From the NCBI GenBank assembly GCA_016946835.1, contig JACVTC010000196.1:115001-179000 (forward strand): DNA of 64,000 nt, given 5' to 3'. Below are positions 45,801 to 58,299 of the stretch, piece after piece. Source of the stretch: Neocallimastix lanati (nom. inval.). Its lineage: Eukaryota; Neocallimastigomycota; Neocallimastigomycetes; Neocallimastigales; Neocallimastigaceae. The notes below the pieces were generated by a model, which did not search any database, was not told the DNA's origin, and worked only from the letters and a program-made list of their open reading frames with translations. Each line of letters begins with the position of its first letter. The stretch's first letter is position 1. Made by a program: the position numbers and the translations under genes.

Positions 45801-47145
45801 TAAAAGAATAAAAGAATATAAGATATTACGATCATAAAAATATTAATTTACATATAAGGAAAATGATATATTAATAATATTAAATTATGTACTAAATAAA
45901 ATACCGAATACATCATATAATATAGAATAATGTTTTAGTTCCATAATTTAATGAAAATAAATAACTAAAACTAAAAAGTTAATATTTAAGAGAATGAATA
46001 AATAAATTATTATTACTATTTAAATATATAAAAACTATTTATCTAGATAATTTTTTAATAATAAATTAAATAGATATTTAATATAATATTAAATAAATGA
46101 TTAATTATAATTAAATGTATGAATGCAATATAATTTAAATAAAAGTTATATTAATTATAACTTAACTAAGATAATTATTTTGTTAAAAATAATTATAGAG
46201 TCTTACAGTATGGTAAATAATGAATTAATAACATTTATTTTGTTATAAAATATTATTAATAATTCTTTACTTAATTGTACTTTCATATATTCTTGATAAC
46301 CTAAACTTAATTATAAAAATAATTTATTTTGATATAAATTAAACTTTTTGAATTATTTTAATTCAATCTTAATTTATAGTTTATATTATTAAACAAAAGT
46401 GTATATTAAAATACTATTGTAAATATTAAAAGTTATATACTTTTTTTTAAGATATTATTTTTATTAAAATAATTAATTAAATATTATTATAAAATTTATT
46501 ATTAAAAATTATTAATTATTATAAAAATTTATTAATTAAATATTATTATAAAATTTATTATTAAAAATTATTAATTGTTATAAAAATTTATTAATTAAAT
46601 ATTATCAAATTTACTATTAAAATTATTAATGAAATATCATAAAAATTTTATTTTATTTTTGAAAATAATCGCAAGAATTATTTAAAATAATTAAAGATTA
46701 TTAAATTTATTATATTAATCTTTAAAAATGTTTTATTAAACTTAAAAGTATCAAAGAAAATAGTAAAAACTATTTTTTATATATCTATTTATTTATTTTA
46801 TAAATATTTCTAATTAAATTATATTTAAATATTATATTATTATATTTATAAAAATTAAAACAAAAATGAATTATTGATATAAAATTAATTCTATAATTCA
46901 ATAAAATTATTTAATTTATAAACAAATATTTATAGCTTAATTTATAAAAAAAATATAAATATTACAAAAATTCTTAAAATAAAAATATGTAAAATTAATT
47001 TAAAAATATTAATAAATAATAAATAATAAAAAAAAAAAAAAAAAGAATTTTTATATTAAAAGAATTTTTTATTTAAAATCAAAACAGGGAAATCCTGATC
47101 CCTCTGCTTGATTTTAAATATTTTTAATCCTCAACTCCGAGTCAA
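45801..47145. other. AT-rich DNA ahead of a gag remnant
   Basis: No frame. A tandem A/T repeat (AATTATTATAAAATTTATTA-like, three copies) lies at about 46470-46620. 47085-47145 is GC-richer (CAGGGAAATCCTGATCCCTC, CAACTCCGAGTCAACCA) and may be the 3' end of an LTR next to the primer-site-like motif. Confidence 0.45.
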
Positions 47146-48079
47146 CCAAAATTGATGGAGATATCGGGGAGAAGCTACTGGAACTCCTCCTCTCTATTGG
47201 AAGCTACTGGAACTCTTTCTCCTATTAGGAAGTTTTAAATTAAATTAATTTAAATTTGAAATAAAAAAGAAAATATTTTATTAATTTTTTTATCCATCAT
47301 CATCATAAATTATTTTTTAGTTGTTATCTGTTTTTGGTGTGTGTTGTTGTTGTAGTTGTTGTTGTATAATAGATTAATATTAGTTTTATTTGGTCTTTTT
47401 GGAAGGGATTAATACTGAAACGTATTAGCCCCTGGCATATAAAAGTTAAATATTGTTGAGAATCAGAAATTAGCATATAAGTCACTTATTATACGTTCAA
47501 CAAGGTTTGGGTGTCCACATACCTGACTCAGGTTAAATTCACTTAGTATACCAAAATACTAATGTCTCTCTGCGTGGTTGGCAGTTGTAATAGATAGCGG
47601 TTTTTCAAGTTATTTAGGTTTTGTTAATTTTCCTGGTTTTTATTAAGTTTATTTGTTTTTTTAGTTGTAATTATATAAACTTAATAATAATTGTAATTGT
47701 GAATCGTGTAATAATAAAATAATAACAGATAACAAATAAATAAATAAAAAAATTATTTAAAATTTTTTTGTGTTTTTATATATTTTAATTTTTATATTAA
47801 TAAATTTTTTTTTAAATAATTGTATATATTTATTTTTAAAGATAAACAAAAAAGGTTAATAGCTTGAAAGAAGAGTGAATACTCAATTAGTTTATTAATT
47901 TATATCTATTCTAGTGTCCAGCAGGGGGAGTACTCATGTATAGAGCAAATTAAAATTTACATTATCAGGAAACGTTTAACTAGAGATATAAATTACTTAA
48001 ATATAAAAATTAAAATGTAAAATAAATATAGCAATTAATAAATTAATAAAATAAAAATTTTTTTAAATTGTGTTTTAAA
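47146..48079 (+). mobile_element. Probable retrotransposon leader with primer-binding-site-like motif
   Basis: TGATGGAGATATCGG at 47153-47167 nearly repeats the motif at 35553. A duplicated piece GAAGCTACTGGAACTC follows at about 47175 and 47200. The leader continues with mixed-composition non-coding DNA (TTAATACTGAAACGTATTAG, TCTCTCTGCGTGGTTGGCAG) up to the gag start. A tRNA match of the motif could not be tested. Confidence 0.4.
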
Positions 48080-49000
48080 ATGAGTTCAATTAATTTTAAA
48101 GATTTAAAAAAGGAACTTAAAGATGTTGAGAAAATATCCAAAGAAAATTTAGATATTAAGACTTGGAAGCCTGATTTAGAGCTTTGGATAACCTTTGAAC
48201 ATATTGAAGACCCCAAAATTATATTTTATCCAGCTTTTTAACCTTAATTGGTGAAACCAGAAAAGTCATCTAAGAATTAGTGGATGATACTGATAAAGAT
48301 GATGTTAGAGATGATGATGATACTTATAAGGATATTGATGATAATGATGAGGATGATTATAATGAAGAATATAAGGAAAATGATAAAAGGAATATTTCAT
48401 ATGTAAAGGCTTATCCTTCCCTTAATCGAATTGTAAAAGCTGTAGAAGACTTTTATAGTATTAGGGAAGATCAAAATAATTTATTAAGAGAGCTACGTGC
48501 TCTTAGAATTAAGAGGAATAAAAGAATTAATGATTTTAATATTAAATTTAAAACTTTATATTTAAAGTTAAATAAAAAGAAAAGAATTCAAATAGGTGTT
48601 TTAGACCACACATACTCCATTGAAAACAATGTTGAAGCCTGGAAACATCTAACTTTATTTGATGAATTTCTTCTTTCAAAAGCTTTTAAAATTGCTGAAA
48701 AAGCAGATAGGTTAAATTATAAAGGTATTAATTAAAGAAGACATTCTTCTACCCCTTCACCTTCTGTAAATACTTCTTCTTTTAATAATAAAATTAATTT
48801 TCATCCTCTAAAAAAATAAGTTAGAACAAAATGTTAATATTAAACCTAAGGAAGATAATGACATAGATGAATTGACAAGAAAAATGAAAAATTTGACAAT
48901 TAAGACTTGTTATTAACTTATAGAACCTGGTCATTATCTAAACAATTGCCCAAAATTGAGAGCAATTGTTGATAAATAGAAAGGAAATAAGAAACAATAA
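48080..49000 (+). pseudogene. Retrotransposon gag remnant with decayed zinc knuckle
   Basis: An ATG at 48080 opens MSSINFKDLKKELKDVEKIS and DIKTWKPDLELW, ending at a stop near 48240. The frame 48280-48735 carries an Asp-rich stretch, then SLNRIVKAVEDFYSI, LLRELRALRIKRNKRINDFN and KFKTLYLKLNKKKRIQIG, the style of an LTR-element capsid region. Near 48903-48950 the C-X2-C-X4-H-X4-C zinc knuckle is visible as CY, stop, L, IEPGHYLNNC, with the second Cys lost. It runs toward the minus-strand pol that starts just beyond, so the two belong to different, convergent elements or to a rearranged one. Confidence 0.72.
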
Positions 49001-49108
49001 AATATAAATAAAATATAAATTAATTAAATAAGAAGATAGAACATTATATAAGAAATAAATTTATATTCTTATATTTCCCTTTTTTCTTAACTTGAAATGG
49101 GATAATAC

Positions 49109-52100
49109 TTACACATTGTTTTCCTTTAATTCAGGATTCTTTTCAAAGTATGGTTCCAATTGTGAAATAAGAAAAATCGGATGGAGATGCAGATTTTCTG
49201 GTAGCTCTAATTGATAATTTAGTCTTTCTCTTTCTTCAATTATTTTAATGGTCCTAAATTTTGAGAAGATAATTTGCGTGAAGGTTCATTAGAAAAATAA
49301 TGTCTTTTTAAACATACTTTATAGTTTACCGTCAATTTTGGAAATGAAAGACTTTCTATTATCTCCAAATTTCTTGTAGTATTCCTTAACCTTAATAAGA
49401 TGTTTTTTGAAGCCATTGAAATGATAAGCCCAATCTCTTGTGAGGACAGGAGCATTGTCAGTAAGAAGAACTGGAGGAGAATCACTATTATAACTGGGAT
49501 TTAATCCATAGTTGACATAAAAGGGAGAATATCCTATTGATTTATGCAATGAATTATTATATGCGAGTTGACATAATAGTAAATAAAAACACCAATCTGT
49601 CTGGGCGGAGAAACAATAGCATCTTAGATATTGCTCTATTATAGAGTTTGCCCTTTTTACTTTGTCATTTGATTGTTGTTGGAATGCAGTAGCTAGGCTT
49701 GCTTTTATACTAAGGGTACTACAAAGTGAAGTCCAAAATTCGGAGGAAAATTGGGAACCATGGTCAGGAACTATAATCTTCGGGAATCCATGATATCGGA
49801 AAACATTGGTTAAGAGGAGCTTGGCAGTTTATAATTTTGAATGTCATTTTTCATATTCGGCCACCAATAATATCTCTGAAGTTTTTCGAGAGTTTTATCA
49901 ATACCTTGGTGTCCTTTTATAGGAGTATCATGGAAAGATTTGAGCACCTTATATTTAAGAGAGGATGGGACAATAATCCTTTTTTAGAAGTGTAAAATTC
50001 CATCCATAAGAGTAAATAATGATGAATTAACTTTATTTAAATATTTATTATAAATCTTTTCTATAGTATTTTTACAAAATTTATCCTTCTTCTGGGTGTC
50101 AATAAGTAAGCTTATGTTTTCAACAGAAGCGTAATAGAAAATATTATCATCAAGAATAGCTGGATTGAAATCGTTTTTGGGAACTTTACTCCTATAATCA
50201 GAGCGATTGGATAATGAATCTGGCTTTACACTATTTTCTCCTGGTCTATGAGATATTCTAAAATTAAATTTTGACAAGTATAAACTCAACCTAATTTGAC
50301 GTTGATTAAGATTTTGGGGCTTTATAAAATACAGTAGATTTTTATGGTCAGTTATAATTCGAACAGGATATTTGGCACTTTCCAAGTGATGTCTTCACGT
50401 TTCGAATGCAACGATGAAGGCTAGAAGTTCCTTATTGTATTTATTATAATTTATTTCATTCTTATTTAGTGCCCTTGAGTGAAATGCAATTGGATGGAGT
50501 AATTTATCTTTGTCGTAAATTTGTGATAATACGCAGCCGACAGCATAATCACTAGCATCTGTTTCAAGTATAAATTCCTTCTCTGGGTTAGTAAAAATTA
50601 AAAATTCATTATCTTTAAAAGAAGACTTTAATTTTTTGAAAGCTTCATCTTTAGATTCATCCCAAATAAATGTTACATTTTTCTTCAATAAATTACTTAG
50701 AGGTTCCATTGTATTGGCAAAATTTTTTATAAATTTTCTATAATAATTGCAAAGACAGAGAAAGTTTTGCAAATCTTTAATATTTGTTGGTGTTGACCAT
50801 TCTAATATTGAGTTTAATATACTTGCATTCATTATCAATCCTGTAGATGAAACGGTGAAACCTAGAAATGCGGTGGATTTCACATGGAAGTCACACTTTC
50901 GAACTTAGTATAGAGTCCATTACTAATTAAGAGATTCAAAATTGTCTTAACATGATCAATATGATTGATATTGTTACTTAAGTAGATAATTATATCATCT
51001 AAGTAAACTTGTACAAACTTTCCAATAACTTCAGAAAATATATCTTGAAGAAATCTCTGGAACACAGAAGGAGCATTACGTAATCCAAAGGACATAACTA
51101 AATATTAGTATTGACCCAATGGTATGCGTAATGCCGTAAGATATTCTTGTCCTTCTTTGATGCGTATAAGATTATACGCAGACCTTAAATCAAGTCTCGT
51201 AAGTATAATTGCTCCCTTGAAACATTCAATTAGATCATTTATTATTGGAATTGGATAACTATTGCGAATAGTTATCGCAGTCAGTTTCCGATAATCTACG
51301 CAAAGACGTAGTGTTCCATCACGTTTCATAACAAAAAGGACAGGTGCGCCTGCAGAAGATTTCGATTTCAGAATAAAGCCTTTTTTCAGATTTTCTTTAT
51401 GTATTCTTTAAGTGGTTTTAATTCCTTTGCAGTTAGTGATTATATTGGACCATAATATAATTGACTTTAGGGAATGAGCTCTATCGACATGTCATATTTT
51501 CTGTGCTTTGGTAATTTGTCAGCTTGTTGTTTCTCAAAAATTATCTTAAATTTAAAGTAAAATTTATTGATTATTTTTCTTTTTCTTCCATTGTTTGTTA
51601 TTTGATATTATCTACCATAACAGCACATAAATCACTGTCAGAGATATCTTCCTCAACGATGTTTTCAGAGATGATCGAATCGCTAATAAGAATAATCTAG
51701 GGTACCATCGATGCAGTTATTTCTTTAGAGTGAAACATGAATTTGTTTCCTTTGGACGAAGGACAATGATCAGAACGGAAGTTTTCCAAAAAGTAAATAT
51801 GATTATTTTCAAAGTTAATATATGGTTTATGGATATTGAGACAATCTCTTTCGAGAATTCCTGAGATTCCATGGAGTTGAAGATTTGCTACACATAATTC
51901 AAAATTTTCTTTATGGTCCATAAATTGAAGTTGAAAACTTTTAGTAGTTTGTTTAATATTCATATTTTTATTATTTGGTATCTGAATATTTATTGGTGAA
52001 GGGAGGCCAGAAATTGGTATTTTGTTAGCAGTTACAAAGTCTTTATATATAAAGCTTCTTGCAAATCCGGAGTCTATTATGAGTTTTATTTTTAAAGGAT

Positions 52101-52134
52101 TATTAGTGAAGGATATAGTAAAAGTATTAGTCAT
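49109..52134 (-). mobile_element. Ty3/gypsy pol: protease, RT, RNase H, integrase (nearly complete, inactive)
   Basis: Domains in order on the minus strand. Protease 52134-51697: MTNTFTISFTNNPLKIKLII, active-site DSG in IDSGFARSFI. RT from about 51370: [59 protein letters not shown] and VQVYLDDIIIYL. Connection and RNase H 50883-50000: FLGFTVSSTGLIM, KEFILETDASDYAVGCVLSQ, TDHKNLLYFIK and RISHRPGENSVKPDSLS. Integrase: the GHQGIDKTLEKLQRYYWWP zinc domain near 49870, core pieces VPDHGSQFSSEFW near 49770, and MHKSIGYSPFYVNYGLNPSY. The end is RKLSSQNLGP and HPIFLISQLEPYFEKNPE, stop at 49109. Stops and frameshifts separate the parts (for instance a stop within GQY/YLVM near 51103). No gag precedes it and no chromodomain follows. 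Confidence 0.92.
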
Positions 52135-52854
52135 TTTCCCCGAAAAACTGGGTTATTTAATTGATTATAATTATTATTACAATTTGCTAAAATATTCAAT
52201 TAAAAATAAAAATACTATTTTAATATAAAGGTTTTTAATAAAATAAAATATTTTTTAATAAAAATAAAATATTTCAATAAAAAATTTTATAATAAAAGTT
52301 AAAATATAATATATAAATTTTTAATTATCTATATATAAAAATATTATTAATACAAATTTTCAATATTAATTTAAAGATAAAAATAAAATAAGATTTATTA
52401 TTAATATTGTTAATATAAGTTTTAAATATATAAAAACATTATTATTAATATAGGAATTAGTATAAAAATATAAATTTTAATATAATTTTTGATTTAATTT
52501 TTAATCTTTAAATTTTAAAAATTTATTAAAATACAAAAATAATAATGTACACATAATATATTAGAAATAAATAATAAATTTTATTAAGAATTCATTATTT
52601 AGTACATTCTTATTATGCTGTAAAAATATAGATTTATTTCTTATAAAATAATCTTTCTTCTTATTTAATTAATTTATATTTTATTTATATTTCAATATAT
52701 ATTAATATGTAAATAATATAATTAATTTATTCAATTAATATATATGAGAAAATAATGTAAACAAATTTGTTGTAATGTATTAATTGAAAATATTATATAT
52801 ATTTTAATATTTTAATTAATTGATAATATAAAAGATTTTAGTAAAATCGGTTAA
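52135..52854. other. AT-rich DNA where gag would be expected
   Basis: Upstream of the pol on its own strand, where gag and the 5' LTR should lie, there is only A/T-rich DNA without frames. A possible LTR start, TGTAATG, occurs at 52771. Confidence 0.5.
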
Positions 52855-53579
52855 TTAAGTTTTTTTCCCAATATTATTAAGATTGGGTTTTTATTATTAA
52901 TACGATGATTAATATATTAGAATATTAATCGAAGTTATTCAGGTTTTTCTTCTAATCTTTTCCTTAATATCAATTTATTAAGATTTGATACTTTTATATG
53001 ATTTGTTAACTTCATCTTATCTATTTTATTTATTTAATAATCATATCTATTTAATAATTACAACTATTAAAATAATTATAAATAAAAAGTATCAAAGAAC
53101 TCAAATTTCTTTGTTTAAAGAAATTATAGTTATTATTATATAACGCTATATTATAAAAGAAATAAAAATATTTTCTTGTCTATATTAATATTTAGTGTCT
53201 ATAATAAACTCTATATAAGTTAAGTATATATTTTTATATTTAAAAGATATTAATAATCTTGTTATAGTTAATATTATAAATAGATTATTACAAAAAGGTC
53301 TGTTTAATATAACTAAAATAACAAAATATCAGATTAAACAAAGACTAAGATAACTTAACACCTCTCTATTCGAGTTGTTAAAATAAACACTTAAATTAAC
53401 TATAATTATTTAATTTAAACACTTAATAACATAGCGTAGCACCTTATAACTCTATTCGTTATTAGTTACTGGGCTTACACTAAGATATTTTATTTATTTT
53501 TAATAATTAATTTTTATTTATTAATATTAATATTTATTGTAACAATTTACATTAATAGAAACGCTAGTGCGTTACTGTT
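52855..53579 (+). mobile_element. LTR-like repeat C (second LTR family)
   Basis: It shares GGTTTTTCTTCTAATCTTTT, AGTTATTATTATATA and ATAATAAACTCTATATAAG with repeats A and B. Its last 300 bases match repeat D (TTGGGCTTACAC-type block, here ACTGGGCTTACACTAA) and repeat E. It ends GCGTTACTGTTACA at 53579, exactly where the gag reading frame on the minus strand is cut. Confidence 0.65.
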
Positions 53580-54341
53580 ACAACCATCAACCTTTCAATC
53601 TTTTCCCTGAGCTCCTTACAATATATACTTTCCTTCTATTGGTTCATATCCAATAATTCTTCAATCTTGTTAATTTTTTGACCTTTATTTTCTTGGTCTT
53701 ATTGGAGTTTCTTTCTTATCATCTGGTACTCATCCAGATAAGTTTCAATCTTTTTTAATTCGTTATAAACAGCAGCTTCTTTATCTTTTCTTTCAACTAT
53801 CTGTTGTTGTAGGTATTCTTTTACTTTTCGAAGCTCCGATACACTAGCTTGACTACTATTTTCCTCCTCAACCACCCTTCTTTCAACTTCACTAAACCGT
53901 TGGTTTCCAGCTGGGATGAAGCTACTAAGTTCGGCTTCAATTTTGGCAAACCTAGTCTCACTTTGGGTCTGTATCTCTTTTAGCCTTAATACCATCTGTT
54001 GTTGCCAACTGAATAGCATATTCCTAAGTTCATCCATTTGATTGTTTACCAAGGCCGTAATGTCCACGACACCACCACTGTTGTTCTTGCTGGAGCTCTC
54101 ACCATATGTAGCTTCGGGCTTACAAGCCTCAGGAGCTCTTGCTGGTTTGGGTTTTATTATAGATGGCTTCTCAAGAGCACAGGTGGTTATGTTGTCTCAT
54201 GTGTTTTGGCGTCGGGTGGATGAGCATCAACAGGGATAGGACTGTTTTCCGCTACAACACTTTCCACCGAACTTTATGAACTAATTCGTGTAGTTTTTCT
54301 AAAGGTGTATTGGATTTTCGTATTCTTGCTTTTCTTTTCCA
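53580..54341 (-). pseudogene. GC-richer retrotransposon gag N-terminal remnant, cut by LTR C
   Basis: On the minus strand, an ATG at about 54341 starts MEKKSKNTKIQYTFRKTTRI. After stops and one shift come PARAPEACKPEATYGESSSK and NNSGGVVDITALVNNQMDEL. Then 54067-53699 is an open 122-codon coiled coil (LFSWQQQMVLRLKEIQTQSE, ELRKVKEYLQQQIVERKDKE). The frame can be read through two stops to KELREKIERLMV, where LTR C begins. Its GC content is far above its surroundings, implying a more recent arrival or a different source element. The coiled coil before a missing capsid is typical of Ty3-type gag (inference). Confidence 0.65.
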
Positions 54342-55019
54342 TTTACTTATCTAATGGATATATCTATTTTATAATTATTTCTTTTACTTAATTAAAATGT
54401 ATTTAGTTGAAAATTATTTATTTACTAAATTTTTTCATTATTAATAATAAAAAGAATAATAAAATATTTTTAAAATAATTTTTGTTTTTTAATAAAAAAT
54501 AAATTTATAAAAAATTGATAATTTAAATAATTTATTATAAAAAATTTTCTTTCACTCCCGAGTTTTATATAGATAAATATATACTAAAAATGACTACCCT
54601 GATAACAAAAGCAATTTTTATTTAGTAAAGAACGAAATTTTTATTAATTAAAAATACGTTTACCAAAAATTTAAATTTTAAATTTAAATAATAAATTACA
54701 ATTAGATTATTAATAGTAAGATTAGATATATACGTAATTTTCAAAAAATTAAATTTTTAAATTTTTGATCAAAATTTTAATTTAAAGCCAAAAAAAATTT
54801 TTTTTTTGAAATTACTTGTGGCTTTTTCATGCCAATTGTGGCGTATAATTTGATTAAAATTTTCCTAACTCTAAATGTAAATAAAATAAACAAACAATAA
54901 CTTTTAACTCACTGCAAAAAGTTCTCATAATATTATTACTATTTCTAATTTTAAAACTATTAATTTATTAAACTATTACTTATCATTTAATTTTATATTT
55001 ATTTATTATTGGTAATTTA
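54342..55019. other. AT-rich DNA, no gene seen
   Basis: No frame. Around 54820-54850 the phrase GCCAATTGTGGCGTATAA recalls the GTGGCGTAA context of the repeats at 33570, but the match is short. Confidence 0.5.
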
Positions 55020-55330
55020 GTTATATAGTGTTACTATTGAAAAAGGTAAGTTTTATATAAACTAATACAACAAATAATAAATAATTAAAAGCTAAGAAAA
55101 ATCAATACTTCTTTATTCGAGTTATTGTAAGAAACACTAAAGTTAATCTCCAAAAATTACTTTTTAACACTTAAAAAATATAGTATAGCACTACTCCACT
55201 CAATTTGTAAATAGTTTGATGGGCTTACACTAATTTATTTATTTATTTTAAATAATTAATTTTCATCTATTTAATATTATATTATTTGTACAACAATTTT
55301 CTTTAATAGTAATGCTTGTGCTTTAACTTT
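55020..55330 (+). mobile_element. LTR-like repeat D (3' part)
   Basis: It matches the last 300 bases of repeat C: TTTATTCGAGTTATTGTAAG, AACACTTAAAAAATATAGTA, TGATGGGCTTACACTAATTT and the end CTTTAACTTTACA. Orientation is the same as C. C and D bracket the gag remnant but differ by many substitutions, so they need not be one element's pair. Confidence 0.6.
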
Positions 55331-56040
55331 ACAAATACATGTTATATTTATACTAGAAAATATATTTAATGATCTAGTACATTATTAATTTATTTAAACT
55401 TACAAGTCATTCATTATAAAACTATCGAAAAATTAATTTTACGATATATAGAAATTAATAAAAAATATAATAAAATAATTGTACATTTAACGTACAAAAT
55501 TAAAACTAAGATTTTATTTGATTAGCTGAAATTTTTAACTGTTTTAAGATACTTTATATTACTATAATGATATCATTGGAAAAGTGACGTTTTACTCTGC
55601 ATCAGTTAGAATTGTGAGTTTCGCTAAATTTTCTTTAAAAAAAAACTCAAAAAAAAATACAAATCTATAATCTAAATAAAAATAATCAATAATTATAAAA
55701 TCCATTGAAATAAAACTTATCAAATAAAAATGTCAAGAAAATACAATTAAATATCAACCCGGTTATCATCGAAGATTGTACTGATTCGAGAATAAATTTA
55801 ATTATATTAAACTATTCTAAAGGCTTCAATAGAATCATATAATTAAATACTTAATTATAATAGTTAGTTAAGAAAAATTTGAATATATTATAAATTAATA
55901 AATTGACAAAATATGAAGTAAATTAAAATTTTAATTAAGAAAGAAAAATATTTAAGGTAACTTAAATGACTATATAATGAAACTATTTGATGACTGCTTT
56001 TTATATCTTTTTATATAAAAAAAGGACTTCAACAAAAGAA
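55331..56040. other. AT-rich DNA, no gene seen
   Basis: Slight composition rises (55590-55630, 55755-55800) give no frame. It may be the leader of the copia element that follows. Confidence 0.5.
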
Positions 56041-57560
56041 ATAGAAAATGATAACACTGCTAAATGTATAATAGTATCTAGTCTTGTAAATAAAGCCTCT
56101 AAATTATTAGAATGAAATAAAACAAACAACTTACTATACTCGAGTAGTCTTAAAAGGATCATTTACAAAATGTGTTGAAAGGAGAAAATTAGAAATTGAA
56201 AAGTAAATCAAAGAAATGAAATAATATATTGATGAAGATATCAGTATTTTCCCTGGAAATCTACAAAATCTTATTAATGATCTTGAAATCGTCGATGGTG
56301 ACCTTAATACTACGTCAAAAATTAGAATATTAAATTGATACCTTCCATTGGATCAAAGATGAATAAATGTCAATTCATTGACCGGAACAAATGTATTAAT
56401 TATATAAAAATAATTTATAAATAATTCTATCAAATATAATGAGGTTAAACAATAACAAAGAACAAAGTAATAATTTTCATTTAATATCAACAAAAATCAT
56501 TAAATGAATAAAAAAAATGAACATTGTAATAATAAATATAAATTTAATAAAAAATCAAAGAATAAATGGAAAATGTAATTATTGTAAAAAGATAAGACAC
56601 TACTTTTTTAAGAATAAATTAAGAAAAAATCAACTCTATTTATTTGAATATAAAAAATATAATTATAGAAAAAATAATAAATAATTCAATAAAAGTAACC
56701 GTAATAAAAATTATTTAATTTTACTAGAAAAAGGAGAAATTATGACAAATCAGATATTTTTTTAAATGATTATAACAAAAATTTTGAAGATAAATCTAGT
56801 ACATGAACAAATAATAATAATAATAATGATATAAATTTAATAATTATTATATGATGAATTTTAGATTTTGGAGCTTCAATTAATAACTATTCCTATCAAC
56901 ATCAAATAAAAATGAAAAATATTAAAATTTGGCGTTGCTGATTAGCTCATTTCAATATCAATCTCATTAAAAATAAATTATTGAAATCACCAATTCATCA
57001 TCCTCATTACTAAATTTATGCCTGCTCCAAACTTAAAAATAAACATCACAAAATAGGAATACAAATAATCATATTTAATTGAGCTACTTCATATAGACTT
57101 TTTGGGGCCATTCCTTGAATCAGTATTCATCAGTCATTTCTTCTTCACTATATTGGATGACTACTCTAATATGGAAGGTCACTTCTCAAAAAACAAAGTT
57201 ATACATACCAAATTTTTCATACAGGGTTTATCAGATTAAAAAATCAATTCAATGTAATAATTAAATCAAAATGATTAAACAATGGTACAAAATTTTTTAA
57301 AAATAATTATTATCAATTCTTCTCTACTTATATAATTCACTTTAAAATTGAATTTTACAACCCTCAATCAAATGGTTCTACTGAAAATTTAACAGAACTC
57401 TTATCACAACTGTAAAAGCTATGATGAATGATACTAATGTAAGTATTTAATTTTGGGAATATGTAGTAGACACTGTAAAAAATACATGGTAAATTGATGT
57501 TCATTCAATGATATCATCATGGTTATGTAATGAATCTATAAACAGTTAGCAATTTCCAGC
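56041..57560 (+). mobile_element. Ty1/copia remnant: gag, protease, integrase
   Basis: Plus-strand pieces in order. A gag tail (ISIFPGNLQNLINDLEIVDG near 56240). The zinc knuckle CNYCKKIRHYFFKNK near 56576. The protease active site as ILDFGASINN near 56855, with the preceding Trp now TGA and the catalytic-site Ser of DSG now Phe. Pre-integrase AHFNINLIKNKLLKSP near 56950. Integrase near 57080-57160 (IDFLGPFLES-like, FFFTILDDYSNMEG) and near 57260-57430 (NNGTKFFKNNYYQFF, FYNPQSNGSTENLTE). RT is absent. Order and motifs fit Ty1/copia; there are many stops. Confidence 0.8.
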
Positions 57561-57699
57561 TAATCAATTACTAATTTTATACATTAAATGTATATTTATT
57601 TTATAATATTTTATTATTAATTTCTAAATATAATTTTATTTATTTTAATTAAATAGTTTTATAATTAAATGTTTTATAAGTTTAAATAAATTAACATTT

Positions 57700-58060
57700 A
57701 TTCAATCATAAAATATATTAACATTTATAAATAAACCATGTAATTGAATTATTAAAACGTTAGCTTTATTATTAAAATAATTTATAATAACATATATAAT
57801 ATTAAATAAATACAAAAATTATTTTAAAAATAAATAAATAAATTTAGATTAAATCCAGCAAACTAATAACTGATAGAGATTAACATTGCTCCGTTATATT
57901 TTTTATGTGTATAGAAATAGTTATTTAAATTTAATATTAAGTTTTCCTAAAACAACTCAAATAGATAGGTGTTAAATATATAGCTTTTGGTCGTTTATAA
58001 TATATTATACTAGTTAATATTAAACTTACCTGTCATAATAGTAACGCTATATTATCATTT
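57700..58060 (-). mobile_element. LTR-like repeat E (inverted copy)
   Basis: On the minus strand it shows ATTTAACACCTATCTATTTG, GAGTTGTT, AACACT-type A/T tail, GTTATTAG and GCTGG in the same order as repeat C (TTAACACCTCTCTATTCGAG, GTTATTAGTTACTGGGCTTA). Heavily diverged. Confidence 0.5.
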
Positions 58061-58299
58061 TTTTTATAAAAGTATATATATAGACTTGAGAGTAATATAA
58101 AAAATTTTACAATAAATTATTTATTAATTTTATATTTTTTTATTAAAAAAAAATATTTAAGTAAATATAACAATTTCAAGTTAAATAAATTTATAAAAAA
58201 AGTAAATGGATAAAACAAATAATTAAACAAAAACCCAGACACTTGCTTCAAGGTGCGAAGTATAAGATTATTTTATACAGTTATTAAAGAAACTTACTG

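Noticed and set aside
54038-54239. Plus-strand frames of about 61-65 codons in a GC-rich patch
   Set aside because: The minus strand of the same DNA gives a coiled-coil gag frame with better coding character.
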